DNA of 64,000 nt from Paragorgia papillata (GCA_035771165.1 JAWNZC010000322.1:310001-374000), one strand, 5' to 3'. Shown: positions 19,750 to 32,153, counted from the stretch's first letter. The notes: a model not told the origin generated them from the letters alone. Made by a program: numbers and translations.

Positions 19750-22091
19750 CGGGGCTGTTCGCATGTGCTTCTTGAACTCACCAATCACAGCAGCTCATTC
19801 GTTCACATGATCAAGACGGGATTAATTAAAGTCAGGCAAAATGGTTTTCAATATACTCCTGATGCTACTGAGACACCATCCACACGTATATACGTTTTCC
19901 TAGCGTTTTCATATTGTTTCAGGTAATGAGACCATTGTTTTCTGCTCCCCTGAGGACCGAGAACAATATAAAAACGCTATGAAAACGCCTGGCTCTCTAC
20001 AGTTTTTACCAGCTGCCATCATTGCCCTTGACCACCTTTTTTCCCCAAACATTAATGTAAATAGCGCAATACAATACTTTCTAATATGAAAATGCTTAAT
20101 ATTTTTTCCAGTCCGGTATCCAACTGAATGGCGCTCTCTGATTGGCTAGCGGGCGGTTCGATATCCTATCCGGACCTTGCAACTGGGACCGCTCGCGGAT
20201 TGAAAGGTAAACTAGTTGAAGAACAAAATAATTTTACAGTGATTTTGCACTGCTTTAAAATAGAACAAGGGAAAATTAACACAAAAATGGTTTAATTAAG
20301 CTGATAATGATTTTATTTTAGATAAACAATAAAAGTATTTTAGTTTGTTTCTTTTTCAACATGACTTGGCTTCGAGATGTCTTTAGCGTTTAATTAATAT
20401 ATAATAAAAAAATATATGTGTTATGTTTGTTAAAAAGCACAAAATTGACAGATGCAATAATGTAGTTATATGTCGAACCGTACTGAGACTCTGAAAGCTA
20501 TTTTGATTGTACGATTTGCGAGTATTAAAATTTAAAATTACGACAGTAGCAAGACTAATCGAATGAAGTCTTCTATATGTGGTGTTATATGAAGTACACT
20601 GCATAAAGCGTTTGCTGATCTACACGAACTAGACGTAAACAAGTCCATTTTTCCGAATAACAACGGGACTGTGAGAGGTCTCTCCGACACTTCGTTTGAT
20701 GAAGCCGCCGTCCATGATCTTGGACGAATGGACGTGTCAAACTAGTTTTGAACACAGGTTTGGTACAACACACATTCTGATTGGCTACTGAGCGTGCTTA
20801 CGCAGTGGTCAACGAGTTGTTTATGTGGTGGCGCTAGAGCGGTGTAACAATTAGCGTTCCTGAGTAGCTTCTGTAACCCTGTTTTTATCTCTTTATTTAC
20901 TTAATTAAAAACATTTCCGAAAAGAAATAAGAATACTTTGTCACAGAGTTGGTATAAAGTTGTTTACAGTGCTTGGGAAGACAAGACGACTCAGAGCTCT
21001 GGACCCTGGTGAAACACTCGGCTATCGCCTCGTGATCTTCACGCATATCTCGTTTCTGAACTTTGCCAAGGTAACTTCGCGCATGCGTGACAGGAAAAGT
21101 GTCAGATGTTTGCTGAGGTCTCAGTCCAGAGAGACCTCTGCCAGCAGAGACGGGATCTTAATATTTTTAGTAGACAAAACGTCAGATTCCAGCGAAGAAG
21201 CGATCATTTCGGCATAGAATTTACTTAAAGACTTTAAATCGGAGAAACAGAAAATATTCAAACATGTTTTGAAACTCACGTTTCCAAATGTAATACGATA
21301 CCTGCATGAAATCTAGACATGCAAACAGTTCAACTTTGTTTATATTTTTTGTATCATTTGTAGTTGTTGAACTATAAGCAGCAAGTCGCCTTACTCAGTA
21401 AGCAGTAGATTTAATATGCTGTGGCGTTTGTTTATTGTATCTATTCAGCTCAAGCTTCCTTAAATGATGTAAACACAGCATGCATATCTCCACGCCGTCC
21501 ACGGTGTCCTTTGCAACTATACTCTTGTCTTGAATATATAACTGTCTTGTTTGTGTTTCTTTCGTCTATTCTGAAATTTTTTTGAAATAGTTTGCAGATT
21601 TGGAGGTCTTAGACACATTGACACAATACCCCCGGTTCCGAAATCGCCTCCAACGAGGTACTGATCTTTTTTGCTTTAAGGCTGTTTATGTTTCGTGCTC
21701 GATTTTGCGAGTTGTTTCATTTAAACCACTTTTGTGGTTTTGTTTGGGTGGAAATACGTACAACAACGTTTTTCAACAATTGCAACAATTTGTTGCTCGT
21801 ATAAATTACTTCACCTTTAGTGATCAAAGACTCGAAGTCTAACCGTCCACGCGTAACCGGATTTTTTGAGAACGCAAGTTTTTTGTTTCGGATTGGCCTT
21901 CCGTCCACACATAACGCGATGAATCGAAGCGGTTACCAAAAACGGAACTTTCTGAAGACGGTCTCCAGAGTGTAACTTTTTGAAAACGCCGTTTTCCTGT
22001 TCTCGTGTGGACGCGGATTTTTTTGAAAACGGACAAAAATTCACAGCGCCGCCTTGAGAGAGCCTGCTCGCGCGGGCCAGGATAAAAATAG
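19750..22091. other. intergenic with inverted-repeat debris, no gene recognised
   Basis: A hAT-MITE-like inverted pair with cgttttcatattgttt / aacaatataaaaacg lies at 19890-19990. At 21845-22035, gtgtggacg/gaaaacg-type inverted repeats typical of short DNA transposons occur. The remainder is unrecognised AT-rich sequence. Confidence 0.4.
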
Positions 22092-22446
22092 GCATGTCCA
22101 GACGTGCATGTATTTACTGCGTTCAATCATGCCTATCGCTGCTATGGTAAAAACAATATTGTAATTACTGTATGTACTTGTAGTGACCTTGTATTCAGAG
22201 CTGAACAAGATTTTTGTCAAGATTGTCGATGCTAGCCATGCTGTGTTTTTACCTTAAGAAAGAAACTCAGAGTAAATCCATCAAAGCACAGGAGGCTGAG
22301 CACTAACAACTCTACTCATATCCGGCACCGGCACAAGAAGCATGAGTCCCAAGCCCATGCAGATATGTACATGGTCACCCATTCAAATACTATAACTAAC
22401 TCAATCAAATTGGGCTTTACTTCGGTCCTCGTGGTGAGATGCAGGG
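22092..22446 (-). mobile_element. 5S-rRNA-like SINE, minus copy
   Basis: On the minus strand, accgaagtaaagc followed by gtatttgaatgggtgacc matches the order of the internal promoter of 5S rRNA (accgaagttaagc ... gtacttggatgggtgacc). The body that follows (ctcatgcttcttgtgccgg to ggacatgcc) is shared with the copy at 30.7 kb. This fits a SINE3-type, 5S-derived retroposon. Confidence 0.6.
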
Positions 22447-22655
22447 CCGGATTAACGGTCTGTTGGGCCTGGAGCTGTAAGACAACAGGGCCTATATATT
22501 GTAGAGTGTTTTTATGTGACGTCATCAAAATTATAAAATACAAAGCTGCTCTTTTTACATGTCTTTAAAGGTTGTTTGCCATTACGTCCGCTTTGCCCGC
22601 GCGGGCGGGTTCTCGCAATTCTGTTTAATTCAATTTAGTTCGCAATTCTCTTTGG

Positions 22656-22945
22656 AGGAAACTTACAAGTAATATTTATAAACCGCGCAGGAGGGCTTTA
22701 TCGGATATAAAACACGAGGCGATAGCCGAGTGTTTTAGAGCCGATAAAGCCCGTACTGCAAGGTTTTTAAATGACTTCTAAAAAGAATCACTTCATACGT
22801 TCATTGGCGTAGTAATTTTGAAAATTAAGCTTATCTCAGCCGTTAAAAACCAGCGAGAAACTTAGAGCGAGTCTATATCACATATATAGATCCGATACGC
22901 TCATGATTTTTCTTTGTGTTTTCCTCATGAATTATTAATGAATTT
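22656..22945 (+). repeat. 290-bp duplicated repeat, copy 1
   Basis: Nearly identical to 44884-45174. It starts gtaatatttataaaccgcgc, holds an inverted ggctttatcgg/ccgataaagcc hairpin around cgaggcgatagccgagtg, and ends at atgaattttagaa. Part of its right half recurs inverted near 23900-24130. Confidence 0.85.
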
Positions 22946-23140
22946 TAGAAGTATACTTCACAACCGGTAGCATCATTTTACATATTTTTAATGCAATCAA
23001 GTTTATTAGCAGTATAGTACACACATATACTCATCGACTACTTATAGCCATGATCTGCCTAACGCCGATATCTTTTTAGTATCAATTAGGGATTGACCTT
23101 TAATCTCATTCGCTTATTTAATACGTTAACTGAGCTGGAT

Positions 23141-23449
23141 CATAGTTAACAGAAAATATACATGGTTTGGAAGCTCAACAAAAGCCATCGTTTTATGTTT
23201 TTGTTCAGGTTTATGGACATTTCTGCACTTTCACAGTTACTGAACATATTGTGTTTTCTGTATAATGAAGCAATCATCCAATAGCAACGTTTGGGTTCAA
23301 TCACTCAACCGTGCTGTTTAAATATTAATAAACCTAAAACAAAGGATTTATACACCTTCATGTACCTTTCAACAGGAGTTGTAGCTTGTTTGTTAACCGC
23401 TTTGAAGTTTGCCAGGTTTCCAAACCATGTATATTTTCTATTAACTATG
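23141..23449. mobile_element. 309-bp MITE with 7-bp TSD, copy 1
   Basis: The TIRs CATAGTTAACAGAAAATATA and its complement bound the element. The flanks are GCTGGAT on both sides (23134-23140, 23450-23456). It is the same length as copy 2 at 24419-24727, which lies in opposite orientation with different flanks, so the two are independent insertions. Confidence 0.88.
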
Positions 23450-24418
23450 GCTGGATTAATTGACACTTCCCAAATTTGCTTCAATGGGTGGTGAATAATA
23501 ATATTCAATAGTGAAAGCAAATTCGGGAGTGTCTTTTCGGGCCTGTTTACAAAGAGGTAACCCTAGCATCCTTATAAACACAACAAACAAAAAAAAACAA
23601 GCAATGTACGAGAGCTAAGGTAACTGGGGTGCAAGGGTAACCCGGGTGCTAAGGTAACCCGCATAGCGTACCTTTTGTTAATACTTACAATGAAAAATAC
23701 AAACTGAAAGTTTACATAGATAGTGATACATAAATAAATCAGAAAAAATATTTTATGAAAGAATATACATATGTGAGAGTGTAATTAAAGTATAAAGCTT
23801 TCGAGTTTAATCACTGCCTATATTTACATATTTATAAGTTTGGGGATCAGCAGAGGATGAAATTGAAATATTAAGGTCGTGTCGAAGTAACAAAATAAAC
23901 ATTGTTTAAAAAACTCATTAATAATTCATGAGGAAAACACAAAGAAAAATCATAACCGTATCGTGGTTTTATATCTGATAAAATTTTCTCCTGATTTACA
24001 TAAACTTTAGCTTTGATTTTCTCGCCTTAGACAACGTTATTTTTCAAAATTACTACGCCAACGAACTTACCAAATGGTGATCGTTTTTTAAGCCATTCAA
24101 AACACTCGCAGAACGTGTTTTAAATAGTACATAATACGAGAATGAAATTCAGATCAACCTTGTTGACTTCATATTTTTTACATTGATACAGAAAGGGTTT
24201 TTAAATCACTGGGAATATTTTCCCAGATTTTTGTAGCTGAGAATCTAAATGTTTGTTTACAATAATTAGTCCGGCGGGGAGAAAATAGTTCGCGCTACGG
24301 CTAATTTGCTCACAATGCCAGAGTGTGAATTATTGCCATGCATGAGTTAGCGCTTGATACGAGTGTGTAATATTCAAGGGATGATCCGTTAATGCCACGA
24401 TCAAGTCCATCATGAAAC
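23450..24418. other. spacer between MITE copies
   Basis: No gene. Short tandem ggtaac(c)-type units lie at 23555-23665, and an inverted, diverged part of the 22.7-kb repeat lies at 23895-24130. Confidence 0.45.
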
Positions 24419-24727
24419 CATAGTTAATAGAAAATAGACATGGTTTGGAAACCCGGCAAACTTCAAAGCGGTTAACAATCAAGCTATAATTCATGTTGAA
24501 AGGAATACATGAAGGTGCCAAATCCTTTGTTTTAGGTTTATTAATATTTAAACAGTACGGTTGAGTGATTGAACCCAAACGTTGCTATTGGATGATTACT
24601 TCATTATACAGAAAACACAATATGTTCAGTAACCGTGAAAGTGCAAACATTTCCATAAACCTGAACAAAAACATAAAACAATGACTTTTGTGAGCTTCCA
24701 AACCATGTCTATTTTCTATTAACTATG
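24419..24727. mobile_element. 309-bp MITE with 7-bp TSD, copy 2 (inverted)
   Basis: The TIRs CATAGTTAATAG... and ...CTATTAACTATG enclose the reverse complement of copy 1. The flanks are ATGAAAC on both sides (24412-24418, 24728-24734). Confidence 0.88.
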
Positions 24728-25210
24728 ATGAAACCGAACGCCGATCATCTACACAATGATGCAACCACCATATATATTTGTTTACGTCTTATTTGAGAAA
24801 TTTGCGACTTAAAAACTCTCACGGTCCTGTTAAAACCAATCCGATCTTTTTGAGGTGATTTTTTGCACACACAATCATATTATTGAATAAACTAATATCT
24901 AAAATTAACGCAGAATCAATGTAAAATATAAACTGATTTGTCATAAAAATGACTGACTACAGTATACAGCACTGTCGCTGTCTTAAGTTCGCATCGTCAA
25001 AAACCGAATTCCCACCGAATTTTGTTAACGAAATACAAGGGTACTCCTTTGGACTTGTAAATATCATGTTTCTTGTGGATTTTTAGAAGTCACCATAACC
25101 GACATCGTGCCGTTTAACGAAGAACAAGGTATAATCTAATGTAAGCCATATGAAAGAACACACTGGCCATGCCGGTTCAAGATCACGTGACGCTCAGGCG
25201 TGCAATTTGT

Positions 25211-25303
25211 GGTAATAATTCCATGTCCTACATAACCCCCAACACACACCCTAACCTAAAGATAAAAATTCGTGTAAATAGGACATGGATTTATAACCCA
25301 ATT
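25211..25303. repeat. 93-bp palindromic MITE, copy 1
   Basis: ccatgtcctacataacccc and aataggacatggatttata are inverted ends. A second copy in the other orientation lies at 27946-28053. Confidence 0.65.
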
Positions 25304-25324
25304 TTCAACATCAAACCGGAAGTT

Positions 25325-25470
25325 CTACTGTTTCAGAGCGGAGTTTCACAGCCCTCTCCCTTTCCAGTGGCTATGCTTTCTCCGCCCTCGTAAACGCTCG
25401 GGCCTCGGGTTTCCTTCGGCCCCGTAGCCCGCGCGTTCGATACGCTAATGATATATATACCGCATTATTC
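25325..25470. repeat. GC-rich repeat, copy 1
   Basis: cgggcctcgggtttccttcg followed by gatacgctaatgatatata recurs inverted at 43340-43470. It is probably one end of a DNA transposon. Confidence 0.6.
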
Positions 25471-25847
25471 AAAATGGCTGAATATAAATGAAGGAACGCC
25501 GAAGTACGCTTCGACAACTTGTCGCCGATTCACTGTAATATCTTCATATCCAAGAAAACCTAACCATACCGAATTCTATCATTACACGAATTCATATTGA
25601 AAGATTCGAACATTCAAACACGCTAGAGCACTTAAAATTAGAACTGTGAAATCGACAGAGTTTTAGGCGGAAATGCTTGTTAAATCATCATCTTGGACAG
25701 TTGGACACGCCTCCGACGTAAAAAAACGTTAGTAAACTTTGGCGCGCTGCATGCGCAGGTGAACCTCCTCTCTCGTCGCGCTCTCCCCAGTCCCTCGCTT
25801 TTGACTTGATCCAAGAGTATACAATTGCTATGAAGGGAGTATATAGG

Positions 25848-26051
25848 AGACGAACCCCGAGTGACGGATCATCAGCTGGACAAGTAGAGAAAAATCTACT
25901 TGGCCCGGCTGGGATTCGAACCCGCCACCTTCGGTTTACTAGTCCGATATATGCTCTACCAACTGAGCTACAGGTCAAGCTGGGAGTTGAAGGTCGAAAG
26001 GTTCATAGAGTTTTCTCTACTTGTCCAGTATGGTTCGTCACTCGGAGTAAC
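25848..26051 (-). mobile_element. tRNA-derived repeat flanked by inverted arms
   Basis: A tRNA-like core (25902-25976) lies between inverted sequences sharing ctggacaagtagagaaaa and ctttctctacttgtccag-type bases (25875-25892 and 26010-26030). This looks like a SINE or tRNA retropseudogene. Confidence 0.5.
25902..25976 (-). tRNA. tRNA-like, anticodon AGT (Thr-like), probably a pseudogene
   Basis: On the minus strand: A box tagctcagttggtagagc, an anticodon stem with loop ctagtaa (anticodon AGT), and B box gggttcgaatccc. The D and T arms are well formed. The acceptor strands gacctgt and ccgggcc do not pair, so a functional tRNA is unlikely. Confidence 0.55.
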
Positions 26052-26969
26052 ACCTTAATATTATAACTCGACATTGTTTGACGAATAGCATGCATGCACT
26101 TAGTTGAAATACAATAACAAATATATAACATCCGATAATTATGTAACCCAGTTGTAGACAGCGGATAAGAGTGCAGTTTTGAAACTGTTATTGATATGTT
26201 GTCACCTCGTTGCTTGGTAATTGGCTGCAGAGAAAGAAACATTTTATGTGCATGTGTAAACATAAATTCGTCGTAGTGTCATCAAGAAAATTTGTGAAGA
26301 ATAGAAAAAAAAACACGCTCTTAACCCTAACCCATCGGTGAATTATCCTTCTGACGAGTAAAATCCGCCCGCGTTAGCCAAAGTAAAACACAAAAGACTT
26401 GAAAATCGATAAAAAAAAAATCTATAATTTTTATATAATTATTACCTATGTATAGCCTATACAATTTCTTTGTTACATTTCAAGTGAAAATAGTAGCAAT
26501 TAAGGAATTAATAGACATGTTTGTTCAGAAATATTACTGCGTTTATTAAAGAGACATATTAAAACACAAGCACCAATCAGAACTAAAGTGGATTAATATA
26601 CAATTATAAGCGTATTTCGCAGTATACACAAAACAAGCAGCTGGTTCAATGAACTGAGAACGAGTTTTTAATATATATAATCTTTAATTTATCCCATGTG
26701 GCGTATGTTGGATTTTCTTCGTGAAAAATGTTACTCTTATTTCTACAACAGTTTGGAGTTTTTAACACTGATAAATACAATTTATACACTATATATGGTA
26801 TATAGCTTTCTCAATCGTCTTCCCTCCGCAGTAGAGAGAATATATTTTGAATGCCGGAGAAGCTAAGGAGAAGATTACGTCACACTAAAGCTCAATGTTA
26901 CGTAGTTTCGCAAGAACCGCGCCCCCCCATTATCACAAACATTGTATGTGTTCAATTTGGAAGATCAAA
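26052..26969. other. intergenic upstream of the 26.97-kb gene
   Basis: AT-rich with no recognised feature. It should contain the promoter of the downstream gene; a tatatatggtatata stretch lies near 26790-26806. Confidence 0.4.
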
Positions 26970-27566
26970 ATGTGGTTCGTCACAAAACGAACAATAATTT
27001 CTCTTATTTTCACTGCTCTCATCTTGCTGGTTACTAATAACAAAGAACTTCAAGCAGATGCTGCCCACGAGTGTTCTTTCGACTTCACCTGCCGGAATAA
27101 ATACGTTTTTAATAAATACTGCTGTGATCGAAAATATCCCGAAGACGACATCTGCAAGTCAAACTGCCTTGGTGAATCTTGCATCATTAACGGTGACTGC
27201 GCGCCAAATGAATGCTGTAATTCAAACGACAAATGTGCTTCTAGTTGTATAGACGACAGTATTGCGGCTGGTTTAGCTGCTTGGATCATTGCTGTAATTA
27301 TAATAGCAGTTCTTCTTGTTGTCGTGCTTCCCGTCGCCATTGTTGTCTTCTGTTGTTTCTGCGCAGCCGGTGCTGCCACATCTTCTCGTCGAAGAGCTCA
27401 AGGTGGTGTCGTTCTTTCACAACAACCTACAACAGTTCTGACAACACAACAACACCAACCACCACCGGGACAAGGGTACTTTCAAACCCCTCCTCCTTAC
27501 CACGCATTTCAGTCGATCCCTCCATTTCAAAGCGTAGTACCACCTCCACCACAAAAAGTTGATTAG
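26970..27566 (+). CDS. cysteine-rich single-pass membrane protein, long form A
   Basis: 198 residues if translation starts at ATG 26970, directly before the hydrophobic signal segment; the open frame extends 25 codons further upstream but would bury the signal peptide. The ectodomain has 12 cysteines (35, 41, 51, 52, 62, 66, 71, 77, 82, 83, 89, 93), two successive six-cysteine units each with a CC pair. The transmembrane helix spans about 103-127, ending in FCCFC, and a basic stop-transfer SSRRR follows. The Q/P-rich tail has a PPPY motif at 174-177. Cysteine order and the shared CLGESCI and CAPxECC strings make it the closest paralogue of the gene at 40475. The role is unknown; a WW-domain-binding membrane adaptor is an inference. 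Confidence 0.8.
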   Translation: MWFVTKRTIISLIFTALILLVTNNKELQADAAHECSFDFTCRNKYVFNKYCCDRKYPEDDICKSNCLGESCIINGDCAPNECCNSNDKCASSCIDDSIAAGLAAWIIAVIIIAVLLVVVLPVAIVVFCCFCAAGAATSSRRRAQGGVVLSQQPTTVLTTQQHQPPPGQGYFQTPPPYHAFQSIPPFQSVVPPPPQKVD

Positions 27567-27802
27567 TCTAAACCGTGAAAACGAATTCTATAAACATTGA
27601 CTTACAAAAACTTTGTAGCATATACTGTGTTTAGCTACACTGTCACTATAACTTACTTCGAACTTTTGCATGTCTAGATCATGCAGTCCAGTTTAGATAC
27701 AGTTACATAACTATATTTTAATCTTAAGATTTAGTAATAATATTGTGTAAAATACAGTTCTGAAACCAAGGGAGCACGCGTTAGAATGTGATAGTTCTTA
27801 TA

Positions 27803-27808
27803 AATAAA
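27803..27808 (+). promoter_or_regulatory. candidate poly(A) signal of the 26.97-kb gene
   Basis: AATAAA about 240 bases after the stop, the first canonical hexamer downstream. It coincides with the outer end of the TIR element that begins here. Confidence 0.4.
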
Positions 27809-27945
27809 CTAAACTTCACTTACCTAAGTTGTTGACGTTTTGTGCGAGTCGCCGAGTTCGATAAAACCGCTGATAATATGAGCCCCCGACGAGCGAGCCG
27901 AATACTCTCCAAAGAAACGCGAGGGCGGAGCGGGAAGGGAGAAGA

Positions 27946-28053
27946 GGTTATAAATCCATGTCCTATATTCACGAATTTATTGGTTAGGATTAGGGGGTGT
28001 GTTGGGGTCAGGCTTTCATGAAGTACCTGGGTTATTTAGGACATGGAATTATT
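27946..28053. repeat. palindromic MITE, copy 2, nested in the left TIR
   Basis: ggttataaatccatgtccta and its inverted end interrupt sequence that is continuous in the right arm of the surrounding element. Confidence 0.65.
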
Positions 28054-29428
28054 ACCGGAAAAGAGAAGGGGAGTGCATGCAACTACCGAGCACGTGATGG
28101 CTTTCAGCCAATAAAATAGTCCGATTAGAAATAGCTTTTCTCTTATGCTTGTAGCAGACTAGCAGTGGCTCGTAGCAGTAGATCGTATATAGATCAAGCC
28201 AAATACACTAAAATTATCATATTCTACGACTCGTTCAGTAACTACTAACTACCCTATTAAAGTTCTTGTAAGAATTTCATTAAAAATAATGAATAGTTTT
28301 AACACAAAAGGATCAGTACTCGTACTGGTCGATCGTTCCACACTGAACTCGTCTCCTTTTCTTCTCGCACGAACTCATGCACGAAGGAAATAAACTGAAC
28401 TTCCCAAAAGTTGCACGATTCAGTTGGTTGACCTTGCCGAATCTAACTCCTTTTGTATATGTTGTGGGCTTCTTCGGTATTGAGATCGCATCCTGGAGCG
28501 TCGACAAACAAACCCGCGATGGCGCGATTCTGACAATAAAAATTCAAAATGACTTATAACTTTATATTCATGAAAGCCAACGGTTTTCTCATCAGTCTAC
28601 TGATTGATAAGTCATTCAACGAAAACAACTTACGTCCTCTGTGAATATCACGAAGATCAGGTTCAGTTGTCTCGGTGTTCGCGTATATAATTATTAGAGA
28701 GCTTAAGCATACAGGCGTTTTAGAGCCACGGACGGCGATTGAATTCAATAGCATTTTTCATTCAAAACAATGATAATAAGCAATTTAAAATCCCAAGAGC
28801 AAAGAGAACGGCGGCGTCGTTCTAGACAAGACGTCATTGAGAGCATTTTCACGTTCTTGAGACGACGGGAACTTCTAGAACGTTGAGGCCTGTCATCGTT
28901 GTTTTACTACAATGAGACATGCTTTTAAAGTAGAAAACTTGTATTTTAAGGGGGATAATTTCATTGAATTATAAAATAAAGGATCTGTATTTTATATAAA
29001 GATGAAATTTAAGCTTAAGATATGTGATTATTCATAGCCTTTGTTTTGGGTAAAAAAAGTCTTTTCAAAGAATACGCGGTTCAGTAGTTCTGTATTGTAT
29101 TCCTGTTCTTCCGGTCACCGTCCGTGTCTCAAAAACGCCTAATATGCTTAAGCTCTGATCTTTATTGTGAATAGCAACACTCTATGTGCATAGCAACGTG
29201 CTACGAGCATTGTCGAAAGATATCTCTGTAGTTGCACTCCCCTACTCTTTTCCGTTCCCGCTCCGCCTTCGCGTATCTTCGGAGAATATTCGGCTCGCTC
29301 GTCGGGGGCTCATATTATCAGCGGCTTTGTCGAACTCAGCGACTCGCACAAAACGTCAACAACTTAGTAAAAGTTTAGTTTATTGTATCTACTGCGCATG
29401 CGCGAGTAGATACATTGCTGTCGTCCGT

Positions 29429-29652
29429 GTAATGTAATGTAATGTAATGTAATGTAATGTAATGTAATGTAATGTAATGTAATGTAATGTAATGTAATGT
29501 AATGTAATGTAATGTAATGTAATGTAATGTAATGTAATGTAATGTAATGTAATGTAATGTAATGTAATGTAATGTAATGTAATGTAATGTAATGTAATGT
29601 AATGTAATGTAATGTAATGTAATGTAATGTAAGTTAAGTTAAGTTAAGTTAA
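29429..29652 (+). repeat. (TAATG)n pentanucleotide array
   Basis: About 40 nearly perfect TAATG units followed by four TTAAG-like units. It is not the TTAGGG telomere motif. Confidence 0.97.
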
Positions 29653-30674
29653 CAAAAGAATGCCTTCGGAGCCAATCAAAACATATAATTAAACGATTGA
29701 TAGACGACAAACTGCCGAAGCAAAATTGTAAACCAAGTACTTCATGTAAGTCAATGCTATGGCAGCATGGAGCGAAATCGGTTCAAGGAGCGAGAATATT
29801 TATTTCAAGAATATAAGTTTTTACAAGCTTGGAAAGTATTTTAAGTCTGAATCGTAGTCAATTTTTAAATGTGATGTACTATAGACGTTGCTGGAATGAT
29901 GATAAGTTTTTGAAAGCCTCTTAATAGTCTTTGGACAATTTTATATTCAGACGAGGCCATTTATATGGCCAACATGTTTACATGTATTCAGCAGTCTGAT
30001 CGAGCTTTGTAAACTGACAAGGCTGTGCATTGCTTGAACAGAAATGAAATTTTCCTCTAAGAAAACAAAACTAGCTTCATGATCAAGCAACAATGTGCAA
30101 AACCTGTGGTAGTCCACGAGCGAAATTATTATGCTATTAAATAACACATTGTACAATATAGTCAAATGTCAGTGACAGGCTATGTAGAGAGTGTGAAACC
30201 GAAACGGCAAGTCTTTATATTTATAATGGGGTAATTAAATTGTGTGCTACAGTTGTCAATGTCATGCAAAAATTTATGACATAAATGCCAAATATTTATT
30301 CTACCTTTTACTGCATGCATGCATATACAGTATACGTCTACTCTTGAAGAACAATTAATGTATAGTTGCTAAGTTGCTTTCATAATTTTGATGACAATTG
30401 CTGGAGATCTTCATTCACAACTTCATTATTTCTAAACTTTACAGCAGTCATACTTCAGATGCTTGTTATCTCAAACGATTTTCCTTTACCTACCAACTGG
30501 ATTGCATTATTATTTGACAAATTGTTGCAACAAAGTTATTTAAATACATTAGTTAAATTTTGTGAGTTATTGGTGTACTGTATTAAAATTTGATTGGCAT
30601 ACTAAACAATAACCATACTTTATTACCGTAGATTTTAAATAGTACCACAGCTTTAATAGTCAAGCTATTATCAC
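29653..30674. other. intergenic, nothing recognised
   Basis: AT-rich; no coding match and no clear repeat family. Confidence 0.4.
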
Positions 30675-31013
30675 ATTACCTCTCACCACGAGGACCTAAG
30701 TAAAGCCCAATTTGATTGAGTTAATATTTGAATGGGTGACCATGCACATATCTGCATGGGCTTGGGACTCATGCTTCTGTGCCGGATATGAGTAGAGTTG
30801 TTAGTGCTCAACCTCCTGTGCTTTGCTGGCTTTACTCTGAGTTCCTTTCTTAAGGTAAAAACACAGCATGGCTAGCATCGACAAAACTCTTGTTCAGCTC
30901 TGAATGCAAGGTCACTACAAGTACATACAGTAATTACAACATTGCTTTTACCATAGTAGCTATAGGCATGTTTTAACGCAGTAAATACATGCATGTCTGG
31001 ACATGCCTATTTT
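30675..31013 (+). mobile_element. 5S-rRNA-like SINE, plus copy
   Basis: It holds acctaagtaaagcc and tatttgaatgggtgacc in 5S order, then the same body as the copy at 22.1-22.4 kb in the opposite orientation, to ggacatgcc. Confidence 0.6.
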
Positions 31014-32153
31014 TTATAAGAACTATCACATTCTAACGTGCTCCCTTGCTGAAACACTTGAATATTACTTTCTGCTTCGACAGCATGCATATATTATAAA
31101 TGTATTGAAAACGAAGCGTCCTCTGACCAAGGTTTATCAGGACGCAGGATAACGATTACTTCATGATCAATAATAAGAAACGGGATAGAAGAAAAATATT
31201 TGACGAAATTCGAAATAAAAAATGACGGGAAACGAGATATCGGGATTGGATCAGCTAACCAAACTTGTTCAGATACGGGAAGGGTAACAAATATAAAATG
31301 CATGCGGATTCAAGAGTTGAGAAGCTTATAAAGTGATTTGATAATATGTTAAATACAGTCGTTTTAAATAAGAGTTATGCATGCTTAACCCAGCTAATCT
31401 ATAGAGTGCTTAGTGTCGAGCATTATAGTTTGGAAGCAGCGGATTTGAATTCGGCTGCTACGCGGTTGAACGCTTCAGATTTGAACTTCTATTTTTTTTT
31501 TTTGTGGCTTATAGCCTATAAAGATATCGAAATCTTGTGATGCATGTTGATCATGACAGTCACGTGGCAATAAAATTAGTGGCGATAGCCGATTTGAACC
31601 AAGAGAGCATAAAGCTAAAGAGGGAATGTATATAGTAGTGGTCTAGTTCTATTCTATTCTAATTGAATCAGTTCGTCTTAATTTCAAGATCGGCGGATAA
31701 TCCTCACGCGTATAACTCACGACTTGTCGAGCAGTCGAGAATGACATTAGATGTTTATATTTTCTTGCGTTGCAAAAAATATTGTACGTATCGGTACTCG
31801 ACCATGTCACACGTCAATTTTTTCTTGGCACAAAAAATGTTGCGAGATGCAAATGGCGAGCAACAGAAAAGCGTTCGTAAGTCTAATGACGGTAAACAAT
31901 CGAAACGAGAGAAATCGAAGAAAGCTTTGGTAACTAATTGATTTATTATTTCCAGTTTTATATGATAAGATGTACGTATACATGTAGTTAGTACATCCAG
32001 TTTTATCTCGGCAGTTACAGACATGACACTAGCCTGCGCCGCAGACGACTAAACCCCAGTTCAGTAGTATAGGGAAGAGGGGTTCTTAGACCGGTGGTGC
32101 CAGTGGTGCTCTTTGCACCACGACGACGTAAACATTATAAAGTTTATCTTAAT
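31014..32153. other. intergenic; a 92-codon ORF at 31663-31941 is not supported
   Basis: Near 31014-31060 the sequence repeats, inverted, the end of the 27.7-kb region (gttagaatgtgatagttctt). The lysine-rich ORF at 31663 has no recognised match. Confidence 0.4.

Larger units (their letters stand above)
27803..29390. mobile_element. 1.6-kb TIR element without recognised ORF
   Basis: The left arm 27803-28090 and right arm 29210-29390 are inverted repeats sharing aataaactaaact, gttgttgacgttttgtgcga and tcggctcgctcgtcgggggc-type sequence. The left arm is split by a 108-bp MITE (27946-28053). The interior has only short unsupported ORFs. No clear target duplication was found. Confidence 0.7.

Noticed and set aside
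25902..25976. Functional tRNA-Thr(AGT)
   Set aside because: D, anticodon and T arms look good, but the acceptor strands do not pair, and inverted flanks indicate a retroposed or repeat copy.
29429..29652. Possible interstitial telomere
   Set aside because: The unit is TAATG, not TTAGGG or TTAGG.
31663..31941. 92-codon Lys-rich ORF
   Set aside because: No recognised family and no supporting signals.
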